Positions 1 to 8,526 are shown, counted from the first letter of the stretch. The stretch: 36,291 nucleotides of DNA from Pseudonocardia sp. TRM90224 (GCF_021245725.1 NZ_JAJGSX010000061.1:1-36291), one strand, 5' to 3'. The notes: generated by a model from the sequence alone, not told the origin. Made by a program: numbers and translations.

Positions 1-400
1 ACCCGGGTCCGCACCGCGATCCTCGATTTCGGCGGCGCTATCACCACCAAAGACCTCCGCCAGCTCGCCTGCAACGCAACAGTCATCCCAATCGTCATGA
101 ACAGCGACAGCCAACCCCTCGACATCGGCCGCCTCTCCCGGGTGATTCCCGACGGAATGCGACGCGCGGTCGCTGCCCGTGACCGCGGATGCGCACGGTG
201 TGGGCGCCCGGCGAGTTGGTGCGACATCCACCATATTGTCGAATGGCAGAATGGTGGGCCGACCGAAATCAACAACCTCGTCATGCTATGCCGAATGCAC
301 CACAGGGAAATACATGCCACCGAATGGATCGTCCGGATGGTCGACGGGTTACCGGAATTCATCCCGCCGAAATGGATTGATCCCGACCAAGAACCACGCC
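1..400 (+). repeat. Left arm of a ~400-bp imperfect inverted repeat spanning the window ends
   Basis: Bases 1-400 match the reverse complement of 35890-36291. The first ~95 bases differ at only a few positions, the rest more often. Both arms are DUF222-HNH coding sequence. The window begins and ends at exactly mirrored bases (ACCCGGGTCCGC), as expected if an assembly stopped at a multicopy repeat. Confidence 0.85.
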
Positions 401-519
401 GAAGACCCCACCTGACACCCGGCACCCCCGCTCCACGACGAAACCCGCCTCCCGAGCAGGGAGGCGGGCATCGGTTGCCGGACGTCGAGGATCAGTGGTC
501 GCCGAGCACCAGCGTGTAG
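1..519 (+). CDS. DUF222/HNH endonuclease family protein, C-terminal part (5' truncated by window edge)
   Basis: The frame is open from base 1, so the start lies outside the window. The visible part holds an HNH nuclease domain: CARCGRP, the core CDIHHIVEWQNGG, then NLVMLCRMHHREIH. The Cys pairs and His residues are those expected for metal binding and catalysis. This matches the end of the DUF222-HNH (13E12 repeat) proteins that occur in many copies in actinobacteria; their biological role is not established. The last ~30 residues run through a strong hairpin and 28 bases into the convergent CAP gene, so the native 3' end was probably lost or replaced. A second, inverted copy closes the window at 35860-36291. 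Confidence 0.85.
   Translation, partial: TRVRTAILDFGGAITTKDLRQLACNATVIPIVMNSDSQPLDIGRLSRVIPDGMRRAVAARDRGCARCGRPASWCDIHHIVEWQNGGPTEINNLVMLCRMHHREIHATEWIVRMVDGLPEFIPPKWIDPDQEPRRRPHLTPGTPAPRRNPPPEQGGGHRLPDVEDQWSPSTSV
444..468 (-). terminator. Intrinsic-type terminator hairpin of the CAP-domain gene
   Basis: Bases 444-453 (CCCGCCTCCC) and 459-468 (GGGAGGCGGG) form a perfect 10-bp stem with a 5-base loop. It starts 24 bases after the stop of the minus-strand CAP gene, and on that strand it is followed by a short T run (TTTCG). The hairpin also lies inside the open frame of the truncated HNH gene, which supports the view that the HNH 3' end is not native. Confidence 0.7.
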
Positions 520-1622
520 TAGGCGGGGTTGCGGTTCACGTCGTCGCCGCCGTAGGCCATCTGGGCGCCGGAGAACGTGGTGTACGACGGGTCGAGCAGG
601 GCGTCACGGGAGTGCGTCGTCCAGAACTCGAACGCCGACTGCCAATTCGCCGCCTGCAGGTTCTTGCCGAAGTAGGCGATCTCGTAGACGTTGCCCTCGT
701 AGCCGGAGCAGTACTTGACGCGAGCGGGGACGTCCATCCCGCGGCTGTCGAGGTGGTCCGGACCGATCGGGCCGTCGCCGCGGTTGAAGTCGTCGAGGCT
801 CGCCCACATGGCCGGGCGGGCCAGCTGGCGGGAGTAGGTCAGCTCCGGCACGCCGTTGTCCTTGCGGAAGGCGTTGATCGCGTCGGTCAGCTCGGCCTCC
901 CAGTCGCGCACGTCGAGGGCGAGCCCGTCGACGTAGGAGCCCAGGCCGCCGCGGCCGCCCGGGTTGTACGCGCAGTCCGCCTCGTTGACCTCCGGCTTCT
1001 CCGGGTTCGTGGGCGTGGCCTGGTCGGCCCCCGGGTAGGGCAGCTGGCCCTGGAAGTTCCCGGGCGGGGCGTACCGGCAGGCGGTGACGGCGCCGAACGC
1101 GCCGGTTGCGGTGCCGCACCCGACCGCGGTGGTGTTCTTCCAGACGACCTGCGTCCAGTGGCCGAAGTTCGCGGCCGCGGGGTTGGTGTCCTTGTCGTAG
1201 TCGACCTTGTTCGCGGCGGCGGCGTAGTTGGGCCGCTCCGCCACCCAGCTGCCGACCGCGAGGGACGGGTCCGATCCGGCGTCGGAGTTCCGGTACAGGT
1301 TCTCCCCCTGGCCGGTGTTCTCCGCGTGCACCAGCTTGCCGCCCTCGCTGCCGAGGTGCTCGGCCCAGGCCTGCGCGTCGGCGGCGAGCCCCGCGTCCCA
1401 CGTCAGCGCCGGGACCCCGACGTCCGCTCTGGCCGCGTTGTGCTTCGCGAGGATCTCCTGCTGCTGGGCGGCGTTCAGGGTCGGGAGCGGCGCCGCGAAG
1501 GCGGGCCCGCCGAGGGTGAGCACAACGGACGCGGCGATCGCGGACGCTGCGATGCCGCGGGCCGCGAGGCGGGTCGCGCGCCGGGTGGCCCCGGCGGGCT
1601 GAGATCGGGATTTCCTGGTCAT
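492..1622 (-). CDS. Secreted protein with two CAP (SCP/PR-1) domains
   Basis: The 376-residue product has an Arg-rich start, a hydrophobic segment and an AFA-A cleavage site near residue 43, so it should be exported. Residues ~50-195 form a PR-1/CRISP-like CAP domain. The likely tetrad is His99, Glu107 (GENLY), Glu129 and His155 (GHWTQVVW), and CRYAPPGNFQG resembles the second CRISP signature. Residues ~240-376 look like a second, divergent CAP domain of the bacterial YkwD type: LTDAINAFRKDNGVPELTY near its start and WTTHSRDALLDPSYTTFSGAQ, then YTLVLGD at its end. Cysteines in both domains would suit disulfides outside the cell. The ATG at 1622 has AGGAG upstream. The molecular function of bacterial CAP proteins is mostly unknown; peptidoglycan or lipid binding is possible. 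The gene appears to be monocistronic. Confidence 0.85.
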   Translation of the reverse strand: MTRKSRSQPAGATRRATRLAARGIAASAIAASVVLTLGGPAFAAPLPTLNAAQQQEILAKHNAARADVGVPALTWDAGLAADAQAWAEHLGSEGGKLVHAENTGQGENLYRNSDAGSDPSLAVGSWVAERPNYAAAANKVDYDKDTNPAAANFGHWTQVVWKNTTAVGCGTATGAFGAVTACRYAPPGNFQGQLPYPGADQATPTNPEKPEVNEADCAYNPGGRGGLGSYVDGLALDVRDWEAELTDAINAFRKDNGVPELTYSRQLARPAMWASLDDFNRGDGPIGPDHLDSRGMDVPARVKYCSGYEGNVYEIAYFGKNLQAANWQSAFEFWTTHSRDALLDPSYTTFSGAQMAYGGDDVNRNPAYYTLVLGDH

Positions 1623-1701
1623 CTTGGGGCTCCTGGCGCTCGAAGCCGGCCGCTCGGTGCGACCCGCTGTGCCTCAAGGAGACCGGCGGCGAGGTGTTTC
1701 G

Positions 1702-2346
1702 TCAGCCCTGCCGCGTAGCAGGTGCCGAGGTGGTAAGGGGTTTGTCGACCCTCCGGCGCAGCGCATCGAAGAGCCGCTCGAAGCGCAGCCGGTGATCGTC
1801 CAGCAAGGACTCGAGGGGCTCTCCCGCGACGAGCCGCCGCGCGGTCCCCGTCATGACGGTCGAGTAGCCGGCGATGAAGAAGGCGGCGAGCAGCGTGGCG
1901 TCGCCGGCGAACCGCGGGTCGCGTTCGAGCTCCTCGGCAAGGGCCTGCTGGAGCTCGGCGGCGATCTCCCGGGCGCGCGCGAGCAGCGCGGACGAGGCCG
2001 AGACGGTCCGGAAGAACGGGACGGACCGGTCGTTCACGCCGGAGAGCGGATGGCGGGCGTCGACGAGCCGCAGCGTCGCATCACGCAGGGCGTCCACCAC
2101 GTCGACGTCCGGGGACCGGTCGCGCACCGCCGAGCGCAGGATCTCGACGGCGTCGTCCGCGCGGTCGAGGTAGAGGTCCTCCTTGCGCGGGAAGTGGTTG
2201 AAGACCGTCACGCTCGACACCCCGGCGTGGCGCGCGACCTCGGCGACGGTCACCGCGTCGTAGCCGCGCTCGACGAAGAGACCCGCCGCGACCTCCGCGA
2301 TCCGCGCGCGCGTCTGCGGCCCTCCTCGTTCACCGGTCCTGGGCAT
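1702..2346 (-). CDS. TetR family transcriptional regulator
   Basis: This 214-residue protein has an N-terminal TetR helix-turn-helix at about residues 12-60 (IAEVAAGLFVERGYDAVTVA, then HAGVSSVTVFNHFPRKEDLY). The rest is the helical ligand-binding domain, too variable to name a ligand. The ATG at 2346 is preceded by GGGAGG. It is divergent from the MFS exporter at 2431, and an 84-base gap with a perfect 12-bp palindrome separates them. By analogy with TetR/efflux pairs, it probably represses itself and the exporter until a transported compound binds. Confidence 0.9.
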   Translation of the reverse strand: MPRTGERGGPQTRARIAEVAAGLFVERGYDAVTVAEVARHAGVSSVTVFNHFPRKEDLYLDRADDAVEILRSAVRDRSPDVDVVDALRDATLRLVDARHPLSGVNDRSVPFFRTVSASSALLARAREIAAELQQALAEELERDPRFAGDATLLAAFFIAGYSTVMTGTARRLVAGEPLESLLDDHRLRFERLFDALRRRVDKPLTTSAPATRQG

Positions 2347-2381
2347 CCGACCTCCCTGTCCATGCGCAACTGCCTTGTGTG

Positions 2382-2393
2382 ACTAAATTTAGT
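2382..2393. promoter_or_regulatory. Candidate TetR operator
   Basis: ACTAAATTTAGT is a perfect 12-bp palindrome in the only AT-rich patch of the TetR/MFS divergent region, 36 bases before TetR and 38 bases before the MFS start. Its position suits an operator controlling both genes. No footprint or homologue comparison is available here. Confidence 0.55.
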
Positions 2394-2430
2394 GAGTTAA
2401 CCTAGCGGCGCGCGCTCCACCGACACTGTC

Positions 2431-3855
2431 ATGACCCCCGCGAAGGGCTCACCGCGATCGTTGCGCGAGGCGTGGGTCGCGCTGGCGGGACTCTCCGCCG
2501 TTTTCCTGTTCGAGATGCTGGACATGTCGATCCTCAACGTCGCGCTGCCCACGATCGGGCGGGAGCTGGCTGCCTCGACCACCGCTCTGCAATGGGTGAC
2601 CGGCGCCTACGCCGTGGTGTTCGGCGGGTTGATGCTGGCGTTCGGCGCGATGGCCGACCGGTTCGGCCGGCGCCGCCTCATGCTCATCGGGCTCGTCCTG
2701 CTCGGCGCGGCGAGCCTGATGACCGCGTTCGTGACCACGGCGGAGCAGCTCATCGCGGTCCGGGCGGCGATGGGGGTCGCGGCCGCGATGACGACGCCGG
2801 GCTCGCTGGCGCTGGCCTTCCGGCTGTTCGACCGGGACGACCTGCGTGTGCGGGCCACCACCCTCATCTCGACCGTCGGCATGGTCGGGCTCGCTGTCGG
2901 CCCGACGTCGGGCGGCTTCGTGCTCGCGGTGGCGCCGTGGCAGGTCCTGCTGCTGGTGAACGCGCCGGTCGCGATGCTCGCGATCATCGGTGTGCGGACC
3001 GGCATCGCCGCGGACGATCCGGCGGATCTGCACCGCGACCCGGTCGATGCCCTCGGTGCGCTGCTGGGCACGGCGGCGATCGTGCTCGCGCTCGTCGCGC
3101 CGACGGTGTTCGTGCACGAGGGCGCCGGCTCGTGGGCGCCGTGGGCAGCGACCGCAGCGGCTGTTGTGGCCGCCGCGCTGTTCGTCGTGCGCGAGCGTGC
3201 GGCCCGGTATCCGCTCCTCGACCTGGCGCTCGTCGCCCGACCCCTCGTCTCCAGCGGGCTCGCGTTCAAGGCCGCGGCCGGGCTGGCCACCGCCGGGCTC
3301 GGATATTTGGTGACGCTGCAGCTGCAGCTCGAGTGGGGGTGGACCCCGGTGCAGGCCGCGCTCGGGATGCTGCCGCAGGTCGCCGTCCTCGTCGCGGGCG
3401 GCGCGCTCATCACGCCGCTGGTCGACCGGGTCGGCCTCGGTCACGCCGCGTGGCTCAGCGCCGCGACGATGGTGCTCGGGCTCGCGGTCTACGGCCTGCT
3501 CAACTCGTTCGGGTACATCTGGGTCGCGGTCGCGCTTGTGCTCGTGTCCGCCGGGATGCGGGTGGTCGGCGTCGTCGCCGGCACCAACGTGCTCCGCGGG
3601 CTGCCGACCAACCGGACGACGATCGGTGCGGCGCTCGTCGACACCGCAACCGAGGTCACCTCCGGCGTCGGCATCGCCCTGACCGGCACGATCATCGCCG
3701 CGCTGTTCACCGGCAGCATCGCCACGTCGGGCTGGAACGCTCAGCAGACCGCCCAGTTCCAGGGGGCCGTCACGGTCGCCGGCCTGGCGCTCACGGCACT
3801 GGCCGCGGCGCTCGTCACCGGGGGCATCGTCCGCGCGCGGCACCGCACGGACTGA
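2431..3855 (+). CDS. MFS drug/metabolite exporter, DHA2 (EmrB/QacA) type
   Basis: The 474-residue membrane protein begins with the DHA2-typical run FLFEMLDMSILNVALPTIG. It has motif A in loop 2-3 (GAMADRFGRRRLM) and an antiporter motif C in TM5 (GMVGLAVGPTSGG). Hydrophobic segments continue to residue ~470, consistent with 14 membrane helices. It would export hydrophobic or cationic compounds using the proton gradient. No good ribosome site precedes the ATG, so the mRNA may be nearly leaderless. TetR lies upstream. The amino-acid polymer-like operon begins ~170 bases downstream on the same strand, so a role in exporting or resisting its product is conceivable but unproven. Confidence 0.88.
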   Translation: MTPAKGSPRSLREAWVALAGLSAVFLFEMLDMSILNVALPTIGRELAASTTALQWVTGAYAVVFGGLMLAFGAMADRFGRRRLMLIGLVLLGAASLMTAFVTTAEQLIAVRAAMGVAAAMTTPGSLALAFRLFDRDDLRVRATTLISTVGMVGLAVGPTSGGFVLAVAPWQVLLLVNAPVAMLAIIGVRTGIAADDPADLHRDPVDALGALLGTAAIVLALVAPTVFVHEGAGSWAPWAATAAAVVAAALFVVRERAARYPLLDLALVARPLVSSGLAFKAAAGLATAGLGYLVTLQLQLEWGWTPVQAALGMLPQVAVLVAGGALITPLVDRVGLGHAAWLSAATMVLGLAVYGLLNSFGYIWVAVALVLVSAGMRVVGVVAGTNVLRGLPTNRTTIGAALVDTATEVTSGVGIALTGTIIAALFTGSIATSGWNAQQTAQFQGAVTVAGLALTALAAALVTGGIVRARHRTD

Positions 3856-3948
3856 CCGCGGGCGGGCCGGCATGTTTCAGCGGAGTTAACGATCACGTGC
3901 TCGGCGACGATTTAGCAGCCAGGGTCTGTGGGGCGAAGGGATCCTGCC

Positions 3949-4023
3949 ATGAATCAAACCCTCCGAACCAGCCTCCACGGGCAAGGTCCGCTGCTGTGGA
4001 CGGGGCGTCAGTTAGGGGATTGA
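3949..4023 (+). CDS. Possible 24-residue leader peptide upstream of the SbnA-like gene
   Basis: An ATG at 3949 sits 7 bases after GAAGGGA, a good ribosome site. It opens a 24-codon frame starting MNQTLRTSLH and ending RQLGD. The TGA at 4021-4023 lies two bases before the GTG of the next gene, an arrangement that favours translational coupling. I recognise no family, lipobox or repeat. It could be a regulatory leader or a chance frame; the strong ribosome site and exact junction are the only support. Confidence 0.3.
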   Translation: MNQTLRTSLHGQGPLLWTGRQLGD

Positions 4024-4025
4024 TC

Positions 4026-5027
4026 GTGGTAATGGTTACGAGCCCGCTCGACTTCAACACCGATCGGCTCTTCATCGACCTGCGGACGGTGCTCGGCATT
4101 CCGCTAGCTCTGAAGTGCGAGGGCTTCAACTTCGCCGGCTCGGTGAAGATGAAGGCGGCGCTCGCGATGGTGGAGGACGCCGAGCGCTCGGGGCGGTTGC
4201 AGCCGGGTTCGGTGCTGGTCGAGTCGTCGTCGGGGAACCTGGGCGTGGCGCTCAGCGTGATCGCGGCGAGCAAGGGCTACGGCTTCGTCTGCGTGACCGA
4301 CGTGCGTTGCAACGAGACCACCCGGCGCACGATGGACGCCCTCGGCGCCCGCGTGCACGTCATCCGTGAGCCCGACCCCGAGGGCGGTGGCCTGCTGGGG
4401 GCCCGCATCAAGTACGTGGAGTCGCTGGTCGCCTACGACAAGCGCTACGTATGGCTGAACCAGTACGCCAACCCCGCCAACTCGGGTGCGCACTTCGCCA
4501 CCACCGGGCCGGACATCGCCGCCGAGTTCCCCGACCTCGACGTGCTGTTCGTCGGCGCGGGCACGACGGGGACGCTCATGGGCTGCTCCCGCTACTTCCG
4601 GCAGCGCCACCAGGACGGGCACAAGAAGGTGCAGGTGGTCGCGGTCGACGCCGTCGGTTCGGTCACCTTCGGCGGCCCACCCACGTCACGCATGATCCCC
4701 GGCCTCGGCACCGGGGTCCGGCCGCCGCAGCTCGACGAGGAGATCGTCGACGACGTCGTGCTCGTCGAGGAGGTCGACACGATCCGGACGTGCCGCAACC
4801 TGGCCGGCCGCGGGTTCCTCTTCGGCGGGTCGACCGGCACCGTCGTCAGCGGCGCCGCGGCCTGGCTGGAGGTGTACGGCACCCCTGACCTCACCGCCGT
4901 CGCGATCGCCCCCGACCTGGGCGAGCGCTACCTCGACACCGTCTACCACGACAGCTGGGTCGAGAAGATCTTCGGTAGTGAGGTGCTCGACGCGTCCGGC
5001 ACGACCTCTCCGCACCGGGCCGCCTGA
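4026..5027 (+). CDS. SbnA-like PLP-dependent amino acid synthase (2,3-diaminopropionate-type)
   Basis: The product is a cysteine synthase-fold enzyme of 333 residues. The PLP lysine is in AGSVKMK (Lys41 from the GTG start), the asparagine loop is SSSGNLG, the phosphate loop is GAGTTGT and the pyridine-contact serine is in GGSTGTV. The FNFAGSVKMK context and the length resemble SbnA/VioB enzymes. Those replace the phosphate of O-phosphoserine with the amino group of glutamate, giving N-(2-amino-2-carboxyethyl)glutamate, a precursor of 2,3-diaminopropionate. The usual partner SbnB dehydrogenase is not in the window. AGGGG at 4014-4018 lies 7 bases before GTG 4026, better than for ATG 4032. The stop is one base from the next start, so the genes are co-translated. 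The likely role is supplying a beta-amino-alanine-type building block; plain cysteine synthase is less likely. Confidence 0.75.
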   Translation: MVMVTSPLDFNTDRLFIDLRTVLGIPLALKCEGFNFAGSVKMKAALAMVEDAERSGRLQPGSVLVESSSGNLGVALSVIAASKGYGFVCVTDVRCNETTRRTMDALGARVHVIREPDPEGGGLLGARIKYVESLVAYDKRYVWLNQYANPANSGAHFATTGPDIAAEFPDLDVLFVGAGTTGTLMGCSRYFRQRHQDGHKKVQVVAVDAVGSVTFGGPPTSRMIPGLGTGVRPPQLDEEIVDDVVLVEEVDTIRTCRNLAGRGFLFGGSTGTVVSGAAAWLEVYGTPDLTAVAIAPDLGERYLDTVYHDSWVEKIFGSEVLDASGTTSPHRAA

Positions 5028-5028
5028 C

Positions 5029-8000
5029 ATGCCCAACCCGTCACCTCCGTCGAAGCGGCCAGGGGACGACGAGGAGAAGACGGTCCGATTCATCCCGACC
5101 GCCGACGAGACCGTGGTCTTCCAGGCGAAGGCACCGGAGAAGGGCGCTACAGAGAAAGGCGCCGCAGAGAAAGGCGCCGCAGAGAAGGGCGCGAGCGCCG
5201 ACGAGACCGTCGTCGTGCAGGCGAAGGCCCCGAAGACGAGCCCGGCGAAGGGCCCGGCGGACTCGGTCGGGCCCGACGAGCCCACGGTCACCGCGATCCA
5301 GCTGCCCCGCCCGTCCTCCGGGCACACCGTCGAGCTGGGCAACCTGCGCAGCGAGGTGGCGAAGCTGCTGGATCGGGTGCAGCAGCTGGAGGACGAGAAG
5401 GCCGCGGCGGCACCCGTCGAGCAACCACCTGCGCCGCCCGCACCGTCCCCGGCCAGGCCCGACCCGTCTCCGGTGCGCCGCTCGACGCCCGCCCAGCCCG
5501 GATTCACCTGGAAGAAGCCGCAGCCCGGGAGCGCCACGCCCCCACGGCCCGGCGCCGGCCCGTCCACGCCGCCCCGGCCCGGCCCGGCCACCTCCGCACG
5601 ACCGACCGGCGGCCCCGCCAAATCGGCCAGCCCCGCCAAGCCGGCCAGCCCCGCCAAGCCGGCCAGCCCCGCCAAGCCGGCCAGCCCCGCCAAGCCGGCC
5701 AGCCCCGCCACCCCTGCCCGCCCTGCCGGCGGCCCGCCGGCCACGCCCCCACGACCGTTCGGCGGCCCGCCCGCCCCCGCTCGGCCGGGCGGCGGCCGCT
5801 CCGCTCCCCCTCGCCCGGGCAGCACCCCGGCCACGCCGCCTGCACGGCCCAACGCCGGCCCCGCCAAGCCCGCACGCTCGGCGCCGCCCGGGCCTCGCCC
5901 CGCCCCGCCGCTGGCCAAGACGTCCCGCCCCGGGGCCAAAGCCGCTGCCCCGGCCAGTCCCCCGCCGGCCAAACCGCCTGCCAAAGCGGCTGCGGCGCCG
6001 GCATCGGCGTCGGCGTCGTCAGGAGACGACCTGGAGGCCGGGTACGCGAAGGTGTTGGCCGACGTCCTAGGTGTGCCGAAGGTGGCGAGCAGCAGCAACT
6101 TCTTCGACGACCTCGGCGCCGACTCGCTGGTCATGGCCCGCTTCTGCGCCAAGGTGCGCGCCAAGCCCGAGCTGCCGAACGTCGCGATCAAGGACGTCTA
6201 CCGCGCACCGACGATCGCGGAGCTGGCCGCGGTCGGCGCGAAGGCGGCCACCCGCGAGCCGGTCAGCGCGACGGACACGGTGACGATCAAGCTGGCCGCG
6301 ATCCGCAAGACCGAGGTGGAGGTCGTCGAGAACGACCCCGCCATGGCGCCGGTGAAGACGCCGACCTACCTGCTCTGCGGCCTTTCGCAGCTGCTGGTCC
6401 TGCTCGGTTATCCCGCGCTGGTCGCGTACGCCTTCGCCATCGGCGCGGAGTGGGTGCTGTCGGCGCTCACCCCGCTGGACATCTACGTGCGCGCGGTGGG
6501 GTTCACCGGGGGGATGTTCCTCGGCACGGCGCTCGTCCCGATCCTCGTCAAGTGGCTGCTCGTGGGCCGCTGGAAGCCGACCCAGTTCCCCGTCTACGGC
6601 CCCCGCTACTTCCGGTTCTGGCTGGTCAAGACCCTGATTCGGACGAACCCGCTGGTCCGGTTCGTCGGCACCCCGCTCTACCCGATCTACCTGCGCCTGC
6701 TCGGCGCCAAGATCGGCAAGGGCGCGACGATCTTGTCGCCGACCGTGCCGGTGTGCACCGACCTGCTGACCGTCGGCGCGAAGGCGGTCGTCCGGAAGTC
6801 GTCGACCTTCACGGGCTACCGGGCCCAGGCCGGCATGATCCAGACGGGTCCGGTCACGATCGGCGCCGGCGCGCTCGTCGGGGAGGCGACCGTGCTCGAC
6901 GTCTTCACCTCGGTCGGCGACGGCGCGCAGCTGGGGCACACGTCGTCGCTGCACGCCGGGCAGTCGGTGCCGGCCGGCAAGCGCTGGCACGGGAACCCGG
7001 CGGAGCCGACGACGGTGAACTACAGCGCGGTGCAGCCCACGAAGGGCGGCTCCCTGCGCAAGGCGATGTACGTGATCACGCAGGTGGTGGTGCTCTTCGG
7101 GGTCATCCTCCCGGTGGGCACGGCCGGGGTCGTGCTGCTGGTCAAGGAGGTGCCGCTGGTCCAGCAGCTGTTCGTGACCCTGGAGGCCGCGAGCGACACG
7201 CTGCCCGCCGCCGTCGACGCGGTGGTCATCGCGACGGTCTGGCTGCTCGGCGGGATCCTCGGCGGGCTGCTCGTCATGACGACGGTCCCACGGCTGCTCG
7301 CGCTGTTCGTGCGCCCGGGCAAGGTCCGCCGCACGTACGGAATCTCCTATTGGGCGCTGCGCTCGGTGACCCGCCTGACCAACAGCCCGTTCCTGACCCG
7401 CGTCACCGGCGACAGCTCGTTCGTCGTGGGCTACCTGCGAGCCATCGGCTACAAGTTCGACCGCGTGGAGCAGACCGGCTCGAACTTCGGCACGGTGGTC
7501 AACCACGACAGCCCGTTCCTCTGCCACGTCGGCAGCGGCACGGTTGTCGCCGACGGGCTGACGTTCGTCAACGCCGACTACTCGCACAACGCTTTCACGG
7601 TGTCGCCGACGAAGATCGGCGCGCACAGCTTCCTCGGCAACGGCATCTTCTACCCGTCGCGATCGCGCGTCGGCGACGACTGCCTGCTGGCGACGAAGGT
7701 GATGATCCCGATCGACGGGCCGCTGCGGCACGGGATCGGGCTGCTCGGCTCGCCGAGCTTCCAGATCCCGCGCTCCACCGACCGCGACGCCCGGCTCGGG
7801 GTCTCCCCCGAGCAGCGGCGCCGCGGTGTGAAGGCCAAGGACCGGCACAACGCGTTGAGCATCGTGTTGCTGCTGATCAGCAGGTGGGTCTTCCTCACGC
7901 TGGTCGTCCTGCTCGCCCGCCTCGCGCTCGAGCTGTACCCGCAGTTCGGCGCAGCGACGATCGCGGGGCTGGCCGTCGCCGAGCTGCTGTTCACCTACGG

Positions 8001-8526
8001 TTACTTCGTGATGCTCGACTACGTGGTCCGCAGCCTGGTCGCGCTGCGCCCGCAGGGTGTCTCGATCTACGACCGCGGCTTCTGGGGCCACGAGCGGTAC
8101 TGGAAGGTCGCCGCCGACGTCTACATCCAGGGCCTCAACGGCACGCCCTTCAAGGCCGGCCTCTGGCGGGCTCTGGGGGTCAAGGTCGGCCGGCGGCTCT
8201 TCGACGACGGCCTCGGGATGACCGAACGGTCGCTCGTCACCATCGGCGACCACTGCTCGATGAACGAGCGCAGCCTCATCCAGTGCCACTCCCAGGAGAA
8301 CGACGCCTTCAAGTCCGATCGGGTCGTCATCGGCTCCGGCGTGACGGTCGGCGTGAGCGCGTTCATCCACTACGGCACCCGCCTCGGCGACGGTTCGATC
8401 ATCGAGGCCGACTCGTTCCTCGTGAAGGGCGAGGAGACCGAGTCCTTCACCCGCTGGGGCGGCAACCCGGCAGCCGAACTGGGGTCCGCCCCGCAACTAC
8501 CCATCGCATCGCGGAGGAAGTCATGA
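5029..8526 (+). CDS. Pls/PosA-like membrane polymerase with carrier domain but no adenylation domain
   Basis: The 1165-residue protein starts at ATG 5029. Residues ~1-335 are low-complexity: EKGA repeats, one short helical stretch (LRSEVAKLLDRVQQLEDEK), then Pro/Ala/Lys-rich repeats. Residues ~340-410 are a carrier domain (FFDDLGADSLVMARFCAKVR) with Ser366 as the phosphopantetheine site. Then follow three units, each a pair of membrane helices plus a soluble domain with hexapeptide-like beta-helix features. This six-helix, three-domain layout is that of epsilon-poly-lysine synthetase (Pls) and poly-ornithine synthetase (PosA), where the tandem domains form isopeptide bonds iteratively. Those enzymes begin with an adenylation domain; here it is absent and the disordered region takes its place. 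Activation would come from the next gene, whose ATG overlaps this stop (ATGA). Confidence 0.85.
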   Translation: MPNPSPPSKRPGDDEEKTVRFIPTADETVVFQAKAPEKGATEKGAAEKGAAEKGASADETVVVQAKAPKTSPAKGPADSVGPDEPTVTAIQLPRPSSGHTVELGNLRSEVAKLLDRVQQLEDEKAAAAPVEQPPAPPAPSPARPDPSPVRRSTPAQPGFTWKKPQPGSATPPRPGAGPSTPPRPGPATSARPTGGPAKSASPAKPASPAKPASPAKPASPAKPASPATPARPAGGPPATPPRPFGGPPAPARPGGGRSAPPRPGSTPATPPARPNAGPAKPARSAPPGPRPAPPLAKTSRPGAKAAAPASPPPAKPPAKAAAAPASASASSGDDLEAGYAKVLADVLGVPKVASSSNFFDDLGADSLVMARFCAKVRAKPELPNVAIKDVYRAPTIAELAAVGAKAATREPVSATDTVTIKLAAIRKTEVEVVENDPAMAPVKTPTYLLCGLSQLLVLLGYPALVAYAFAIGAEWVLSALTPLDIYVRAVGFTGGMFLGTALVPILVKWLLVGRWKPTQFPVYGPRYFRFWLVKTLIRTNPLVRFVGTPLYPIYLRLLGAKIGKGATILSPTVPVCTDLLTVGAKAVVRKSSTFTGYRAQAGMIQTGPVTIGAGALVGEATVLDVFTSVGDGAQLGHTSSLHAGQSVPAGKRWHGNPAEPTTVNYSAVQPTKGGSLRKAMYVITQVVVLFGVILPVGTAGVVLLVKEVPLVQQLFVTLEAASDTLPAAVDAVVIATVWLLGGILGGLLVMTTVPRLLALFVRPGKVRRTYGISYWALRSVTRLTNSPFLTRVTGDSSFVVGYLRAIGYKFDRVEQTGSNFGTVVNHDSPFLCHVGSGTVVADGLTFVNADYSHNAFTVSPTKIGAHSFLGNGIFYPSRSRVGDDCLLATKVMIPIDGPLRHGIGLLGSPSFQIPRSTDRDARLGVSPEQRRRGVKAKDRHNALSIVLLLISRWVFLTLVVLLARLALELYPQFGAATIAGLAVAELLFTYGYFVMLDYVVRSLVALRPQGVSIYDRGFWGHERYWKVAADVYIQGLNGTPFKAGLWRALGVKVGRRLFDDGLGMTERSLVTIGDHCSMNERSLIQCHSQENDAFKSDRVVIGSGVTVGVSAFIHYGTRLGDGSIIEADSFLVKGEETESFTRWGGNPAAELGSAPQLPIASRRKS
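5624..5713 (+). repeat. 18-bp in-frame tandem repeat, about five units
   Basis: Units of the form CGGCCAGCCCCGCCAAGC begin at 5624, 5642, 5660, 5678 and 5696, the last one diverging. They encode a repeated six-residue PASPAK unit in the disordered N-terminal arm of the Pls-like protein. Because the unit is a multiple of three, copy-number change would alter arm length without a frameshift. Confidence 0.9.

Noticed and set aside
2472..4025. N-terminal extension of the SbnA-like frame back through the MFS gene
   Set aside because: The extension is out of frame with a well-supported MFS transporter and has no family features. A ribosome site supports the start at 4026.
6067..8496. Long open frame (809 codons) on the minus strand opposite the Pls-like gene
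   Set aside because: Its translation is rich in Arg, Asp, Gly and His without any domain, as expected of an antisense frame in high-GC coding DNA. The plus-strand frame has clear domains.
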